Below are positions 14,380 to 21,789 of a DNA stretch of 29,921 nt, piece by piece. Positions within the stretch are counted from its first letter, which is position 1. Every line of letters begins with the position of its first letter. Made by a program: the position numbers and the translations under genes. The DNA is from CAG-533 sp964589375 (GTDB lineage: Bacteria > Bacillota_I > Bacilli_A > RF39 > UBA660), in contig CAZPSA010000010.1 in NCBI GenBank assembly GCA_964589375.1, positions 1 through 29,921 of the forward strand, given 5' to 3'. The notes under the pieces are model-generated. The model had not been told where the DNA came from. It did not search any database and was given only the letters and a program-made list of their open reading frames with translations.

Positions 14380-14386
14380 TACTTAA

Positions 14387-14416
14387 TTGCCAAAAACTAT
14401 CATTATTTGTTATAAT
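14387..14416 (+). promoter_or_regulatory. Rubrerythrin promoter
   Basis: TTGCCA (14387-14392), 18-nt spacer, TATAAT (14411-14416) with TG one base upstream (extended -10). Confidence 0.75.
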
Positions 14417-14439
14417 AATTAAAGAAAGAAGGTATAAAA

Positions 14440-14979
14440 ATGGAATTAAAAGGAAGCAAAACCGAACAAAACTTAATGACCGCATTTGCTGGTGAAAGTC
14501 AAGCTCGAAATAAATATACTTATTATGCCTCACAGGCTCGAAAAGATGGTTATGAACAAATTGCCTCTATATTTGAAGAAACAGCAAACAACGAAAAAGA
14601 ACACGCAAAAATGTGGTTTAAACAATTGAATGGTGGCAAAATACCTACAACCATAGACAATCTAAAAGATGCTGCTGGTGGCGAAAATTACGAATGGACA
14701 CAAATGTACAAAGAATTTGCTGAAACAGCTAAAGCCGAAGGCTTTAACGAAATAGCATTCTTATTTGAAAAAGTTGGAGAAATTGAAAAACATCACGAAG
14801 AAAGATATCTAAAACTAGTTGCCAATATTGATGACAATTTAGTTTTCTCTCGCGGTGAAGAAAAAATGTGGATTTGTCGTAACTGTGGGCACATAACTTA
14901 TGCCAAAGAAGCACCTGCAATTTGTCCGGTTTGCAAACATCCTCAAAGCTTTATGGAATTAAAAGCCGAAAATTATTAA
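14440..14979 (+). CDS. rbr: Rubrerythrin
   Basis: Non-haem diiron peroxidase that detoxifies hydrogen peroxide in anaerobes. N-terminal ferritin-like four-helix domain with metal ligands in Glu19 (AGESQAR), Glu52 and His55 (NNEKEH), Glu95 (EFAE) and the EIEKHH motif (residues 114-119). The C-terminal rubredoxin domain has Cys146/Cys149 (CRNC) and Cys162/Cys165 (CPVC), which bind the mononuclear iron. At 179 aa it is a standard full-length rubrerythrin. SD GAAGG precedes the ATG. It has its own promoter and strong terminator, so it is monocistronic. No PerR-type operator is obvious in the short upstream gap. Confidence 0.97.
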   Translation: MELKGSKTEQNLMTAFAGESQARNKYTYYASQARKDGYEQIASIFEETANNEKEHAKMWFKQLNGGKIPTTIDNLKDAAGGENYEWTQMYKEFAETAKAEGFNEIAFLFEKVGEIEKHHEERYLKLVANIDDNLVFSRGEEKMWICRNCGHITYAKEAPAICPVCKHPQSFMELKAENY

Positions 14980-14980
14980 G

Positions 14981-15009
14981 ATTTATGGTTAACACCATAG
15001 ATTTTTTTT
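14981..15009 (+). terminator. Rubrerythrin terminator
   Basis: ATTTATGGT (14981-14989), loop TAAC, ACCATAGAT (14994-15002), then T7; one G-U pair. Confidence 0.85.
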
Positions 15010-15022
15010 GCCAAAAATTAAC

Positions 15023-15060
15023 AAAAAAATAATAATCAAGTTTTTAACCTCAACTATTAT
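15023..15060 (-). terminator. Possible terminator of the FemX gene
   Basis: On the - strand, AATAAT near the stop pairs imperfectly with ATTATTATT, followed by a T7 run (A-run at 15023-15029 on the + strand). It is AT-only and imperfect. Confidence 0.4.
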
Positions 15061-16313
15061 TCTTCATTTTCATCTTCAAACTTATGAGATGGTACAAATT
15101 CCTTCGCTAACAAATTCCTTGCTTGCAATCTCTTGAAATTAAAATCATTCAATATCAAATCAAATTCGCCAATAAACTCATAAAGAGTAGGACTAAAATC
15201 CAACTTTTCTTCATTAAAAGTCGCATAAACACTATCCGGTTCAAAATTACTAGCCGCGCCACCTAAATCCAAAAAATCAAACTCATCTTTATACTTATTA
15301 ATCAAATAATTATAAATAAAATAATTTGGACTAAGTTCACCACAAGACTTATCATAGCCGTTTAAAACAACGCTAACTCTATTTTTATACTTTATAACTA
15401 ACGCCCCACCGATATACTTAAACTTATTTTTTCTAAGCCCTTCAGTCGCACTCACAATTTCATCTTTAAGCATCAACAAATCTCGATCAGATTTCATTTT
15501 CGCATTAAGATTTTCTTCAGTATTCTTAGTTTGAATTAACTCATTATAATAATTATTATTCTCTAATTCTTTTTCATAATCTTTTCTCGCACTTATTAAA
15601 TAATCTTCATAATTAACTCGAAGCAAATATAAATCCGCATCATCTCCAAATGTGTTTAATATATTACGATAATAATTAACGCTCTCATACGTCTCATTTT
15701 TAACTATATTATAAAGGACCCCTATATCTTTATTAGTTGCTTTCTCCATAAAAAGGCCTTTTTTCTCTGAAGACTTTATTTTATTCTTAGTGCTATCACT
15801 TAAATCCTCTAATCTAAACTTACTTAAATTAATGTAAGGATTTATTCTTGGCATGATAAAGTCTAATGGTTTAATTTCTCTTCTTCTTTTAAAACCCAAA
15901 TCTTTTAATACATCAATTATTTTAACATTCTGATTGTATGCTGGCATATATCCATTACTAGGAACTAATTGTCCAATTATTATTTCTGGATTAATCTTTA
16001 AAAAAGCACAATCTTTTTTCTTATAATACTCAGCCAAGTCTTTAAAAAACATCTCAGTTAATTCTGTGTTATAGTAATCAACTAATACTCCTTTTGGGGC
16101 ATAAGCAAATTTATATATTGCCATCATTTTCTTTGTCAAAATTAAAGAAGCCGCTACTAAGTTATTACTATCATCTTTGTAACCAATATAGTCATAATTA
16201 TAGCCTTTTTCTCCCATTAACTTAGCATATACTGTTGTTTGGCAATAATTTCTAAGCGGGTGATTAGAAGCAAAATCATTAAATTCCTGCATATTAAGTT
16301 CTACCACTCTCAT
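15057..16313 (-). CDS. FemABX-family aminoacyltransferase (lipid II amino acid ligase)
   Basis: Uses aminoacyl-tRNA to add bridge amino acids to lipid II or peptidoglycan on the cytoplasmic face. The 418-aa protein has two GNAT-like subdomains: an N-terminal one with YCQTTVYAKLMGEKGYNYDYIG and YAPKGVLVDY, and a C-terminal one with GGALVIKYKNRVSVVLNGYD, LSPNYFIYNYLINKYK and FDFLDLGGAASNFEPDS. They are separated by the long charged helical arm typical of FemA/MurM (about residues 240-300). Start: ATG at 16313 with SD AGAGGTG 6 nt ahead; the GTG at 16322 is part of that SD. Together with the sortase it implies a cross-bridge as an attachment site, though the bridge composition is unknown. Confidence 0.88.
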   Translation of the reverse strand: MRVVELNMQEFNDFASNHPLRNYCQTTVYAKLMGEKGYNYDYIGYKDDSNNLVAASLILTKKMMAIYKFAYAPKGVLVDYYNTELTEMFFKDLAEYYKKKDCAFLKINPEIIIGQLVPSNGYMPAYNQNVKIIDVLKDLGFKRRREIKPLDFIMPRINPYINLSKFRLEDLSDSTKNKIKSSEKKGLFMEKATNKDIGVLYNIVKNETYESVNYYRNILNTFGDDADLYLLRVNYEDYLISARKDYEKELENNNYYNELIQTKNTEENLNAKMKSDRDLLMLKDEIVSATEGLRKNKFKYIGGALVIKYKNRVSVVLNGYDKSCGELSPNYFIYNYLINKYKDEFDFLDLGGAASNFEPDSVYATFNEEKLDFSPTLYEFIGEFDLILNDFNFKRLQARNLLAKEFVPSHKFEDENEE

Positions 16314-16331
16314 ACAAAACACCTCTAAAAT

Positions 16332-16361
16332 ATTATATCATAATCTGTAAACATCTGTTAA
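16332..16361 (-). promoter_or_regulatory. FemX gene promoter
   Basis: On the - strand: TTAACA (16361-16356), 18-nt spacer, TATAAT (16337-16332) preceded by TGA (extended -10). Confidence 0.65.
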
Positions 16362-16376
16362 GCACCTTGCCTTAAA

Positions 16377-16406
16377 TTGACAATTATTTTATAATTTTAG
16401 TATAAA
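16377..16406 (+). promoter_or_regulatory. Enolase promoter
   Basis: TTGACA (16377-16382), 18-nt spacer, TATAAA (16401-16406), 13 nt before the ATG; SD AGGAGG at 16409-16414. Confidence 0.75.
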
Positions 16407-16418
16407 ATAGGAGGAAAA

Positions 16419-17639
16419 ATGAAAATAAAAGATATTTATGCTCGTGAAATATTAGACTCTCGAGGTAATCCCACAATTGAAACCGAATTAACTCTCGAAA
16501 ACAATGTTAAAGTTACCGCATCAGTTCCATCTGGGGCATCAACTGGTTCCAATGAAGCTCTAGAATTAAGAGACAAAGATAATAGATATCACGGCCAAGG
16601 TGTTCAAAAAGCAGTTCAAAACGTCAATACAATTATTAAACCAGCTTTAATAAACCGAGAAATAAATCAGCAAAAAATTGATAAAATTTTAATTGACTTA
16701 GATGGTACTCCCTTTAAAACTAATTTAGGCGCTAACGCTATTCTAAGTGTATCATTATGTGTAATGAAAGCTATCTCTTCTATCCAAAATAAGGAATTAT
16801 ACGCAATATATAAAGGACCATATACTATGCCTTATCCAATGATGAATATTATAAATGGTGGTGTTCACGCTTCAAGTGGTTTAGAAATCCAAGAATTTAT
16901 GATTGTACCACACCAAGAAACATTTAAAGAACGTCTTCGTTGTGGCTCAGAAGTCTTTCATGCCCTAAAAAACATTCTAAAAAAGGAAGGATACTCTACT
17001 GCGGTCGGAGATGAAGGCGGTTTTGCTCCTAACTTTAAAACAATCGAAGAAGCATTTGATCATATTTTAGAAGCTATTAATAAAGCCGGCTATGAAGCGG
17101 GAAAAGATGTATTCCTAGCAATTGACTGCGCCGCCTCAGAATTCTTTGATGGTAAAAATTATACTATCAATAAACAAAAAACAAGCCCTGATGAATTAGT
17201 AAATTATTATCTAAAACTAGTAGCGACCTACCCAATTATAAGCATTGAAGATGCATTTGCCGAAAATGATATTTCATCAATTCAAAAATTAACCAATCTT
17301 ATCGGCAACGAAGTAATGCTTGTAGGTGATGATTATTTTGTAACCAACATTAAATATTTACAAAAAGGAATATCCGAAAAATACAATAATTCAATCTTAT
17401 TAAAAGCAAACCAAATCGGCACTATAACTGAAATGCTTGAAGCAATAAAATTAGCTAAAAACAACAACTTTAAAACAATTATATCTCACCGTAGTGGCGA
17501 AACAGAAGATACATTTATTGCTGACCTAGCAGTTGGCTTAAACTTAGGCTTTATTAAAACCGGTTCCTTATGTCGTGGTGAAAGAATTTGCAAATATAAT
17601 AGACTACTTCGAATTGAAGAACAAATAACAAATTCATAA
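16419..17639 (+). CDS. eno: Enolase (phosphopyruvate hydratase)
   Basis: Converts 2-phosphoglycerate to phosphoenolpyruvate. All key residues are visible: the SGAST mobile loop (38-42), His150, Glu159 (QEFM), Glu199 (GDEGGFAPN), the Mg ligands Asp236, Glu277 (SIEDAF) and Asp304 (LVGDD), Lys329 (LLKANQIG), SHRSGETEDT (356-365) and Lys380 (IKTGS). At 406 aa it is some 25 residues shorter than typical enolases, mainly through trimmed surface loops and C-terminus, and several usually fixed positions vary (GGVHASS for GGxHADN, IEDAFAENDISS for IEDGLxExDWxG, SLCRGERICKYN for SRSERxAKYN). No other glycolytic gene is adjacent. A moonlighting surface role cannot be judged. Confidence 0.96.
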   Translation: MKIKDIYAREILDSRGNPTIETELTLENNVKVTASVPSGASTGSNEALELRDKDNRYHGQGVQKAVQNVNTIIKPALINREINQQKIDKILIDLDGTPFKTNLGANAILSVSLCVMKAISSIQNKELYAIYKGPYTMPYPMMNIINGGVHASSGLEIQEFMIVPHQETFKERLRCGSEVFHALKNILKKEGYSTAVGDEGGFAPNFKTIEEAFDHILEAINKAGYEAGKDVFLAIDCAASEFFDGKNYTINKQKTSPDELVNYYLKLVATYPIISIEDAFAENDISSIQKLTNLIGNEVMLVGDDYFVTNIKYLQKGISEKYNNSILLKANQIGTITEMLEAIKLAKNNNFKTIISHRSGETEDTFIADLAVGLNLGFIKTGSLCRGERICKYNRLLRIEEQITNS

Positions 17640-17684
17640 AAGATAGCAATTATTAACGATACCCACCCAAAGACCATATTTTTC

Positions 17685-17713
17685 TTGCAAAAATCTAAAG
17701 TTTATGTTAGATT
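17685..17713 (+). promoter_or_regulatory. secG promoter
   Basis: TTGCAA (17685-17690), 17-nt spacer, TAGATT (17708-17713). It places the transcript start near 17720, downstream of the in-frame ATG at 17704, supporting the later start at 17737. Confidence 0.5.
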
Positions 17714-17736
17714 ATTACTTGTTAGGTGATGAAAAA

Positions 17737-17952
17737 ATGGAAACAGCTCTATTAATTGTATCAATTTTACTTATTGCGATTGTTCTACTTCAAAGTAACA
17801 AAGCAAGTGATGGCGGCCAAATTATAACCGGTGGCAACACTGAATTATTTTCTAACCAAAAAGAAAGAGGCTCAGAACTTTTAATAAGTCGTATAACTTT
17901 AGTGTTAGGCTTAGCATTCTTTGTTCTATCATTCTTAATCTATTTAAGTTAA
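17737..17952 (+). CDS. secG: Preprotein translocase subunit SecG
   Basis: Small SecYEG channel subunit. The 71-aa protein has two TM helices (about 2-20 and 50-69) joined by the family loop: VLLQSNKASDGG, ITGGNTELFSNQKERGSELLISRIT. Start chosen at ATG 17737, preceded by SD AGGTGAT with suitable spacing; an upstream in-frame ATG (17704) would add 11 residues but has no SD and lies before the predicted -10. secG followed by rnr and smpB is the conserved Firmicute order (secG-rnr-smpB-ssrA), here without ssrA. A terminator separates it from rnr. Confidence 0.93.
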   Translation: METALLIVSILLIAIVLLQSNKASDGGQIITGGNTELFSNQKERGSELLISRITLVLGLAFFVLSFLIYLS

Positions 17953-17953
17953 T

Positions 17954-17978
17954 AAAAGTGCCAAAAGGCATTTTTTTT
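17954..17978 (+). terminator. secG terminator
   Basis: AAAAGTGCC (17954-17962), loop AAAA, GGCA plus T8 (17967-17978). Confidence 0.85.
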
Positions 17979-18011
17979 AATGAAAATAATATAAATTTTT
18001 GGTAAGCACTA

Positions 18012-18020
18012 TGTTATAAT
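18012..18020 (+). promoter_or_regulatory. rnr extended -10 promoter
   Basis: TGTTATAAT (TATAAT at 18015-18020); no good -35. Predicted start ~18027, just before SD AGGAGG. Confidence 0.6.
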
Positions 18021-18040
18021 AATTACAATAGGAGGACAAA

Positions 18041-20155
18041 ATGAGACAAGAAATATTAACTATTTTAAATGATAAATACGAAGCTTTAGATATAATCCAA
18101 ATAAATGATTTATTAAAACTATCAACTCCCGAAGAATTAAAAGAATTAGAAAAAAATTTAAATCAACTAATTGATGAATGCATACTATATAAAACTAAAA
18201 AAGAAAAATATATTCTATATAAAAACAATCCTGGACTAAAAGCTGGCAAAATCAGCATTAATAAATCTGGCAACGGCTTTCTTTTACTTGAAAAAGATGA
18301 CTTATATATTGACTATAAAAACTTAAATGGCGCTATAAATGAAGATGAAGTCTTAGTCGAAGTTATTTTATATAAAGGAAAAAAAGAAGGCAAAGTAATA
18401 AAAATTCTAAAACGCAACACCAAAAACATCGTAGGTGAAATTTTATTTAAAAATGGCAAACCCACTTTATTACTAGATGATAAAAAGAAAAAAATAACTG
18501 TAGAACTAGATCCAAACGCAACGCTTAACTGTGTTGATGGCACCAAAGTAACTGTTAACCTTGTTAAAGAAAAATCTCCCAACAACTATATTGGTAAAGT
18601 TGCTAATATTTTAGGTCATAAAGATGATCCGGGTGTTGATATTAAATCAGTTGCTTGTAAGTATGAAATATTTGAAGAATTTTCTCATGAAGCCCAGGAA
18701 ATGGCAAACAATCTTCCAATTGTAGTATCTGAATCTGAATTAAAAGGAAGAAAAGACCTTACTAAAGAAATAATATTTACAATTGATGGTGATGATACAA
18801 AAGACATTGATGACGCCATAAGCCTAAAAAAGAATAATAATTCCTATACACTAGGTGTCCATATTGCCGATGTAAGTTATTATGTAACTAAAGATAGCCC
18901 CTTAGATCAAGATGCTTTTAAAAGAGGAACCAGCTCATATCTAGCCTACTCAGTAATACCTATGCTTCCTCACAAACTATCAAATGGAATTTGTTCTTTA
19001 AACCCTAATGTTATAAGATTAACAATTTCCTGCGTAATGGACATCGACTTAAAAGGAAACATTATTAAATATGATATCTTTCCTAGCTTTATTAAATCAG
19101 CCAAAAAAATGACTTATAATAAAGTAAATGATATCCTAATGAATAATAGCGTTGACCCAGAATATTCTCCATATACCCAAACTCTCATTGAAATGAATAA
19201 ACTAGCCAAAATCTTACGAAATCATAAAGAAAAAAGAGGCTACATAGACTTTGAAATCGACGAACCAAAATTAATTTGTGACAATACTGGCAAATGTATA
19301 GATGTTAAAAGAAGATTACGATTTGATGCTGAGAAAATGATTGAAGACTTTATGATTGCGGCCAACGAAACAGTTGCTAGTCATATTTATAATATGTCTC
19401 TTCCTTTTATATATCGCGTCCATGGTGATCCTAAACCCGAAAAAATTGATAACTTTCTTCATCTAGTAAGTCAAATGGGATACAAAATAAATGGAAAATT
19501 CAAAAATAATATAAAACCAACATCACTAAAAAATATGCTTTCCCAAATTTCTGATAAACCAGAATATCCTATACTTTCAGAAATTCTTCTTCGTTCAATG
19601 CAAAAAGCCATATACTCTAAAGAAAACATTGGCCACTTTGGTCTTGGAAGTCGTTGTTATACGCACTTTACTAGTCCCATAAGGAGATATCCGGATTTAA
19701 ATGTTCATCGCCTATTAAGAGAATATCTTTTTAATAATAATATAAATGATAACACAATAGATTACTGGAATGAAAATCTTGATTATATTACTGACCACTG
19801 TAGTGAAAGAGAAAAAGCGGCCGTTGAAGCTGAAAGAGAAGTTGATGATATGAAAATGGCTGAATATATGGAAACAAAAATTGGTGAAATCTTTGAAGGT
19901 GTAATAAGCGGTGTAAATAGTTTTGGTATTTTTGTTATATTAGACAATCTAGTTGAAGGCTTAGTCCATATCAACACAATGGAAAATGACTATTTTACTT
20001 ATGTTCCAGAATGTTTTTCCTTGATTGGGCACGAAACCAAAAAAAGGTATCGACTAGGTGACAAAGTAAAAATTAAAGTAGTGGCTGCTTCTAAAGAAGC
20101 AAAGACAATTGATTTTGTTTTAATAGATGGTGATAAACGTGGAAATAAAAAATAA
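18041..20155 (+). CDS. rnr: Ribonuclease R
   Basis: Processive 3'-5' exoribonuclease that degrades structured RNA and, with tmRNA-SmpB, nonstop mRNA. Domain order over 704 aa: N-terminal helix-turn-helix (~1-62), cold-shock/OB domains (GKISINKSGNGFLLLEKDDLYI and a second), RNB catalytic domain with the acidic cluster TIDGDDTKDIDDAI and SRCYTHFTSPIRRYPDLNVHR, and a C-terminal S1 domain (IGEIFEGVISGVNSFGIFVILDNLVEGLVHI). The lysine-rich tail of E. coli RNase R is reduced to GDKRGNKK. The 3' end overlaps smpB by 17 bp, suggesting coupled translation. SD AGGAGG precedes the ATG. Confidence 0.97.
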   Translation: MRQEILTILNDKYEALDIIQINDLLKLSTPEELKELEKNLNQLIDECILYKTKKEKYILYKNNPGLKAGKISINKSGNGFLLLEKDDLYIDYKNLNGAINEDEVLVEVILYKGKKEGKVIKILKRNTKNIVGEILFKNGKPTLLLDDKKKKITVELDPNATLNCVDGTKVTVNLVKEKSPNNYIGKVANILGHKDDPGVDIKSVACKYEIFEEFSHEAQEMANNLPIVVSESELKGRKDLTKEIIFTIDGDDTKDIDDAISLKKNNNSYTLGVHIADVSYYVTKDSPLDQDAFKRGTSSYLAYSVIPMLPHKLSNGICSLNPNVIRLTISCVMDIDLKGNIIKYDIFPSFIKSAKKMTYNKVNDILMNNSVDPEYSPYTQTLIEMNKLAKILRNHKEKRGYIDFEIDEPKLICDNTGKCIDVKRRLRFDAEKMIEDFMIAANETVASHIYNMSLPFIYRVHGDPKPEKIDNFLHLVSQMGYKINGKFKNNIKPTSLKNMLSQISDKPEYPILSEILLRSMQKAIYSKENIGHFGLGSRCYTHFTSPIRRYPDLNVHRLLREYLFNNNINDNTIDYWNENLDYITDHCSEREKAAVEAEREVDDMKMAEYMETKIGEIFEGVISGVNSFGIFVILDNLVEGLVHINTMENDYFTYVPECFSLIGHETKKRYRLGDKVKIKVVAASKEAKTIDFVLIDGDKRGNKK

Positions 20156-20564
20156 AAAAGCATATTATGATTATTTCATTGAAAAAGAATTAGAAGCCGG
20201 TATTGTTCTAACCGGAACCGAAATTAAATCTCTAAGAAAAGGCAGTGCTAACTTAAAAGATACCTACGCCAAAATAAAATCTGACGAAGTATACCTTATT
20301 AATATGTTCATTGCTAAATATGAAGAAGGAAATCGCTTTAACCATGAAGAAAGAAGAACCCGCAAATTACTTTTAAATAAAAAAGAAATAATCAAGTTAA
20401 AAGAACAAACCTTAAAAGAAGGATATACCCTTATCCCTTTAAAACTATATTTTAAAAATAATAAAGCTAAAATTCTTCTTGGGGTATGTAAAGGCAAACA
20501 CAACTACGACAAAAGAAAGTCCATTAAAGAAAGAGAACTAAAAAAAGAAGCTACAATTTATTAA
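20139..20564 (+). CDS. smpB: SsrA-binding protein SmpB
   Basis: Binds the tRNA-like end of tmRNA and delivers it to stalled ribosomes. Signatures: KKAYYDYFIEKELEAGIVLTGTEIKSLRKG, NLKDTYAKI, EGNRFNHEERRTRKLLLNKKEI and GKHNYDKRKSIKERELKKEA; the last basic segment is the C-terminal tail that enters the mRNA channel, here a short version ending ATIY. I chose GTG 20139: SD GGTGAT (20129-20134) has its GG 8 nt ahead, and ATG 20127 overlaps that SD. About 141 aa. Overlap with rnr fits their joint role. The RNA partner ssrA is at 2117. Confidence 0.95.
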   Translation: MEIKNKKAYYDYFIEKELEAGIVLTGTEIKSLRKGSANLKDTYAKIKSDEVYLINMFIAKYEEGNRFNHEERRTRKLLLNKKEIIKLKEQTLKEGYTLIPLKLYFKNNKAKILLGVCKGKHNYDKRKSIKERELKKEATIY

Positions 20565-20793
20565 TGTTGATAAAAGTCTACTTATTAACAATAAAGCTAC
20601 ATATTAACTTATTTACTCTCTAAAACAAGACTTATTAAAGTCTGAAAAACCACCATCTAATTTATATATTTAAAGCCTAAACTAACTAATTAAATCATAA
20701 ATTATAATTAATTACGCCATCTTATAAGACATTATCAATATTCGTAAAATAAAATTAAACTTCTAAAAAAATCTTCCAATTATTTTATCTTTG

Positions 20794-20802
20794 TGCTATT
20801 AT
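20794..20802 (+). promoter_or_regulatory. csp extended -10 promoter
   Basis: TGCTATTAT (TATTAT at 20797-20802); -35 is poor (TTCCAA, 20774-20779). Predicted start ~20809 gives a ~59-nt leader. Confidence 0.45.
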
Positions 20803-20821
20803 TATATTGTCACTGGCAAAC

Positions 20822-20864
20822 GAACACTTTTACATGGTTATTAAAACTAGGAAGGAAGGTGTTC
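20822..20864 (+). promoter_or_regulatory. Leader hairpin sequestering the csp ribosome-binding site
   Basis: GAACACTTT (20822-20830) pairs with AAGGTGTTC (20856-20864): 9 bp with one G-U, 25-nt loop. The right arm contains the SD AAGGTG of the TTG start at 20868, so the folded leader would block initiation. Confidence 0.6.
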
Positions 20865-20867
20865 CGT

Positions 20868-21083
20868 TTGAGAGGTAAAGTAAAATGGTTCAATAATGAA
20901 AAAGGATATGGTTTTATTGAATGTTCTAATTTAGAAGATATCTTTGTTCATTACTCTGCCATCAATAAAGAAGGCTTTAAGACTCTTAAAGAAGGTGATT
21001 TGGTAGATTTCAAATTAATTGAAACTGCTAAAGGACTTCAAGCTGTTGAAGTAACTGAATGTGAACTAACTACAATAATGTAG
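20868..21083 (+). CDS. Cold-shock domain protein (CspA family)
   Basis: Single-stranded RNA/DNA-binding OB-fold protein, an RNA chaperone. Signatures: GKVKWFNNEKGYGFIE (RNP1 KGYGFI) and DIFVHYSAI (RNP2), then LKEGDLVDFKLIETAKGLQAVEV. I chose TTG 20868 (71 aa, normal for the family) because SD AAGGTG lies 8 nt upstream with GG at 20858-20859 and the protein then starts (M)RGKVKWF as Csps do. An upstream in-frame ATG would add 25 unrelated residues. The terminator overlaps the stop. The leader can hide the SD in a hairpin. Confidence 0.93.
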   Translation: MRGKVKWFNNEKGYGFIECSNLEDIFVHYSAINKEGFKTLKEGDLVDFKLIETAKGLQAVEVTECELTTIM

Positions 21084-21090
21084 TTTTTTT
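21068..21090 (+). terminator. csp terminator overlapping the stop codon
   Basis: AACTAC (21068-21073), loop AATAAT, GTAGTT (21080-21085) followed by T's. The CDS stop TAG (21081-21083) is in the right arm. Confidence 0.75.
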
Positions 21091-21140
21091 CTTTTTATAG
21101 ACATCAACTATACATCTTCATTTTAAAACAATCAATATTT

Positions 21141-21149
21141 TGTTATAAT
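21141..21149 (+). promoter_or_regulatory. hpf extended -10 promoter
   Basis: TGTTATAAT (TATAAT 21144-21149), no clear sigma-A -35; SD AAGGAGATGAT follows before the ATG. Confidence 0.55.
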
Positions 21150-21171
21150 AATAATATAAGGAGATGATATT

Positions 21172-21705
21172 ATGGAAATTTTAATTCGTGGCGATAAAAT
21201 AAAAGTTACGGAAGCAATTAAAAATTATATTGAAGGAAAAATTAGTAAACTAGATAAGTACTTTGATAATTCTAGTTCTATTAAGGCAAGCGCCATTATT
21301 AGGGTAAAAGATAACAACCAAATAATTGAAATAACCATTCCTACCAATAAGTTTACCTTAAGAGCTGAAGAAAAAAATAATGATTTATATGCTGCAATTG
21401 ATTTAGTAATTGATAAACTAGAAAGACAAATTAGAAAAAACAAAACAAGAATAAAAAATAGATACAAAAAAGATGAACCAATTGAATTTGTCTTTGATTT
21501 TAACTTACCAGAAGACACCGAAAATAACAATTTAATAGTTAAAAGAAAACAATTAGACATAAAGCCTATGAGTGAAGAAGAAGCGATACTGCAAATGGAA
21601 CTAATCGATCATGATTTCTTTGTTTTTAAAAACGCTGGAGCAGATTGCACATCAGTTTTATATAAGAGAAAAGATGGCAATTATGGTATTATAGATATTA
21701 ACTAG
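21172..21705 (+). CDS. hpf: Ribosome hibernation-promoting factor, long form
   Basis: Dimerises 70S ribosomes into inactive 100S particles in stationary phase. Length 177 aa and two domains define the long HPF: an N-terminal S30AE/YfiA beta-alpha domain (EILIRGDKIKVTEAIKNYIEGKISKLDKYF; NKFTLRAEEKNNDLYAAIDLVIDKLERQIRKNKTR), a linker, and the C-terminal dimerisation domain (VKRKQLDIKPMSEEEAILQMELIDHDFFVFKNAG, VLYKRKDGNYGIIDIN). Its position directly before secA is the conserved Firmicute order. It is separated from secA by a terminator, and secA has its own -10. Confidence 0.96.
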   Translation: MEILIRGDKIKVTEAIKNYIEGKISKLDKYFDNSSSIKASAIIRVKDNNQIIEITIPTNKFTLRAEEKNNDLYAAIDLVIDKLERQIRKNKTRIKNRYKKDEPIEFVFDFNLPEDTENNNLIVKRKQLDIKPMSEEEAILQMELIDHDFFVFKNAGADCTSVLYKRKDGNYGIIDIN

Positions 21706-21729
21706 CCAAAAAGGTATACAAACGAAGGT

Positions 21730-21757
21730 AAAAAGGCTGTAAAAAAGTCTTTTTTTT
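21730..21757 (+). terminator. hpf terminator
   Basis: AAAAAGGCT (21730-21738), 7-nt loop, AGTCTTTTT and more T's (21746-21757); one G-U pair. Confidence 0.75.
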
Positions 21758-21765
21758 GATATAAT
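21757..21765 (+). promoter_or_regulatory. secA extended -10 promoter
   Basis: TGATATAAT (TATAAT 21760-21765) starts on the last T of the hpf terminator. No -35. SD AGAGGTGAT precedes ATG 21790. Confidence 0.55.
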
Positions 21766-21789
21766 AAAAACTTGAAGAGGTGATAATAA

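Larger units (their letters stand above)
20565..20867. other. 303-bp gene-free stretch between smpB and the cold-shock gene
   Basis: No coding capacity is supported. It contains two small inverted repeats without T-runs: TGTTGATAA/TTATTAACA (20565-20573/20582-20590, one G-U pair) directly after the smpB stop, and AGACTT/AAGTCT (20628-20633/20638-20643). The right end holds the csp promoter and structured leader, described separately. Confidence 0.6.

Noticed and set aside
17704..17736. SecG start at ATG 17704
   Set aside because: No SD, and it lies upstream of the best -10; ATG 17737 has AGGTGAT at proper spacing and gives normal SecG length.
20565..20643. Small inverted repeats after smpB as terminators
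   Set aside because: Neither is followed by a T-run on the + strand; they are recorded only as part of the gene-free stretch.
20793..20867. N-terminal extension of the cold-shock protein from an upstream start
   Set aside because: It adds 25 non-conserved residues, begins before the predicted promoter's -10 and ignores the SD at 20856-20861.
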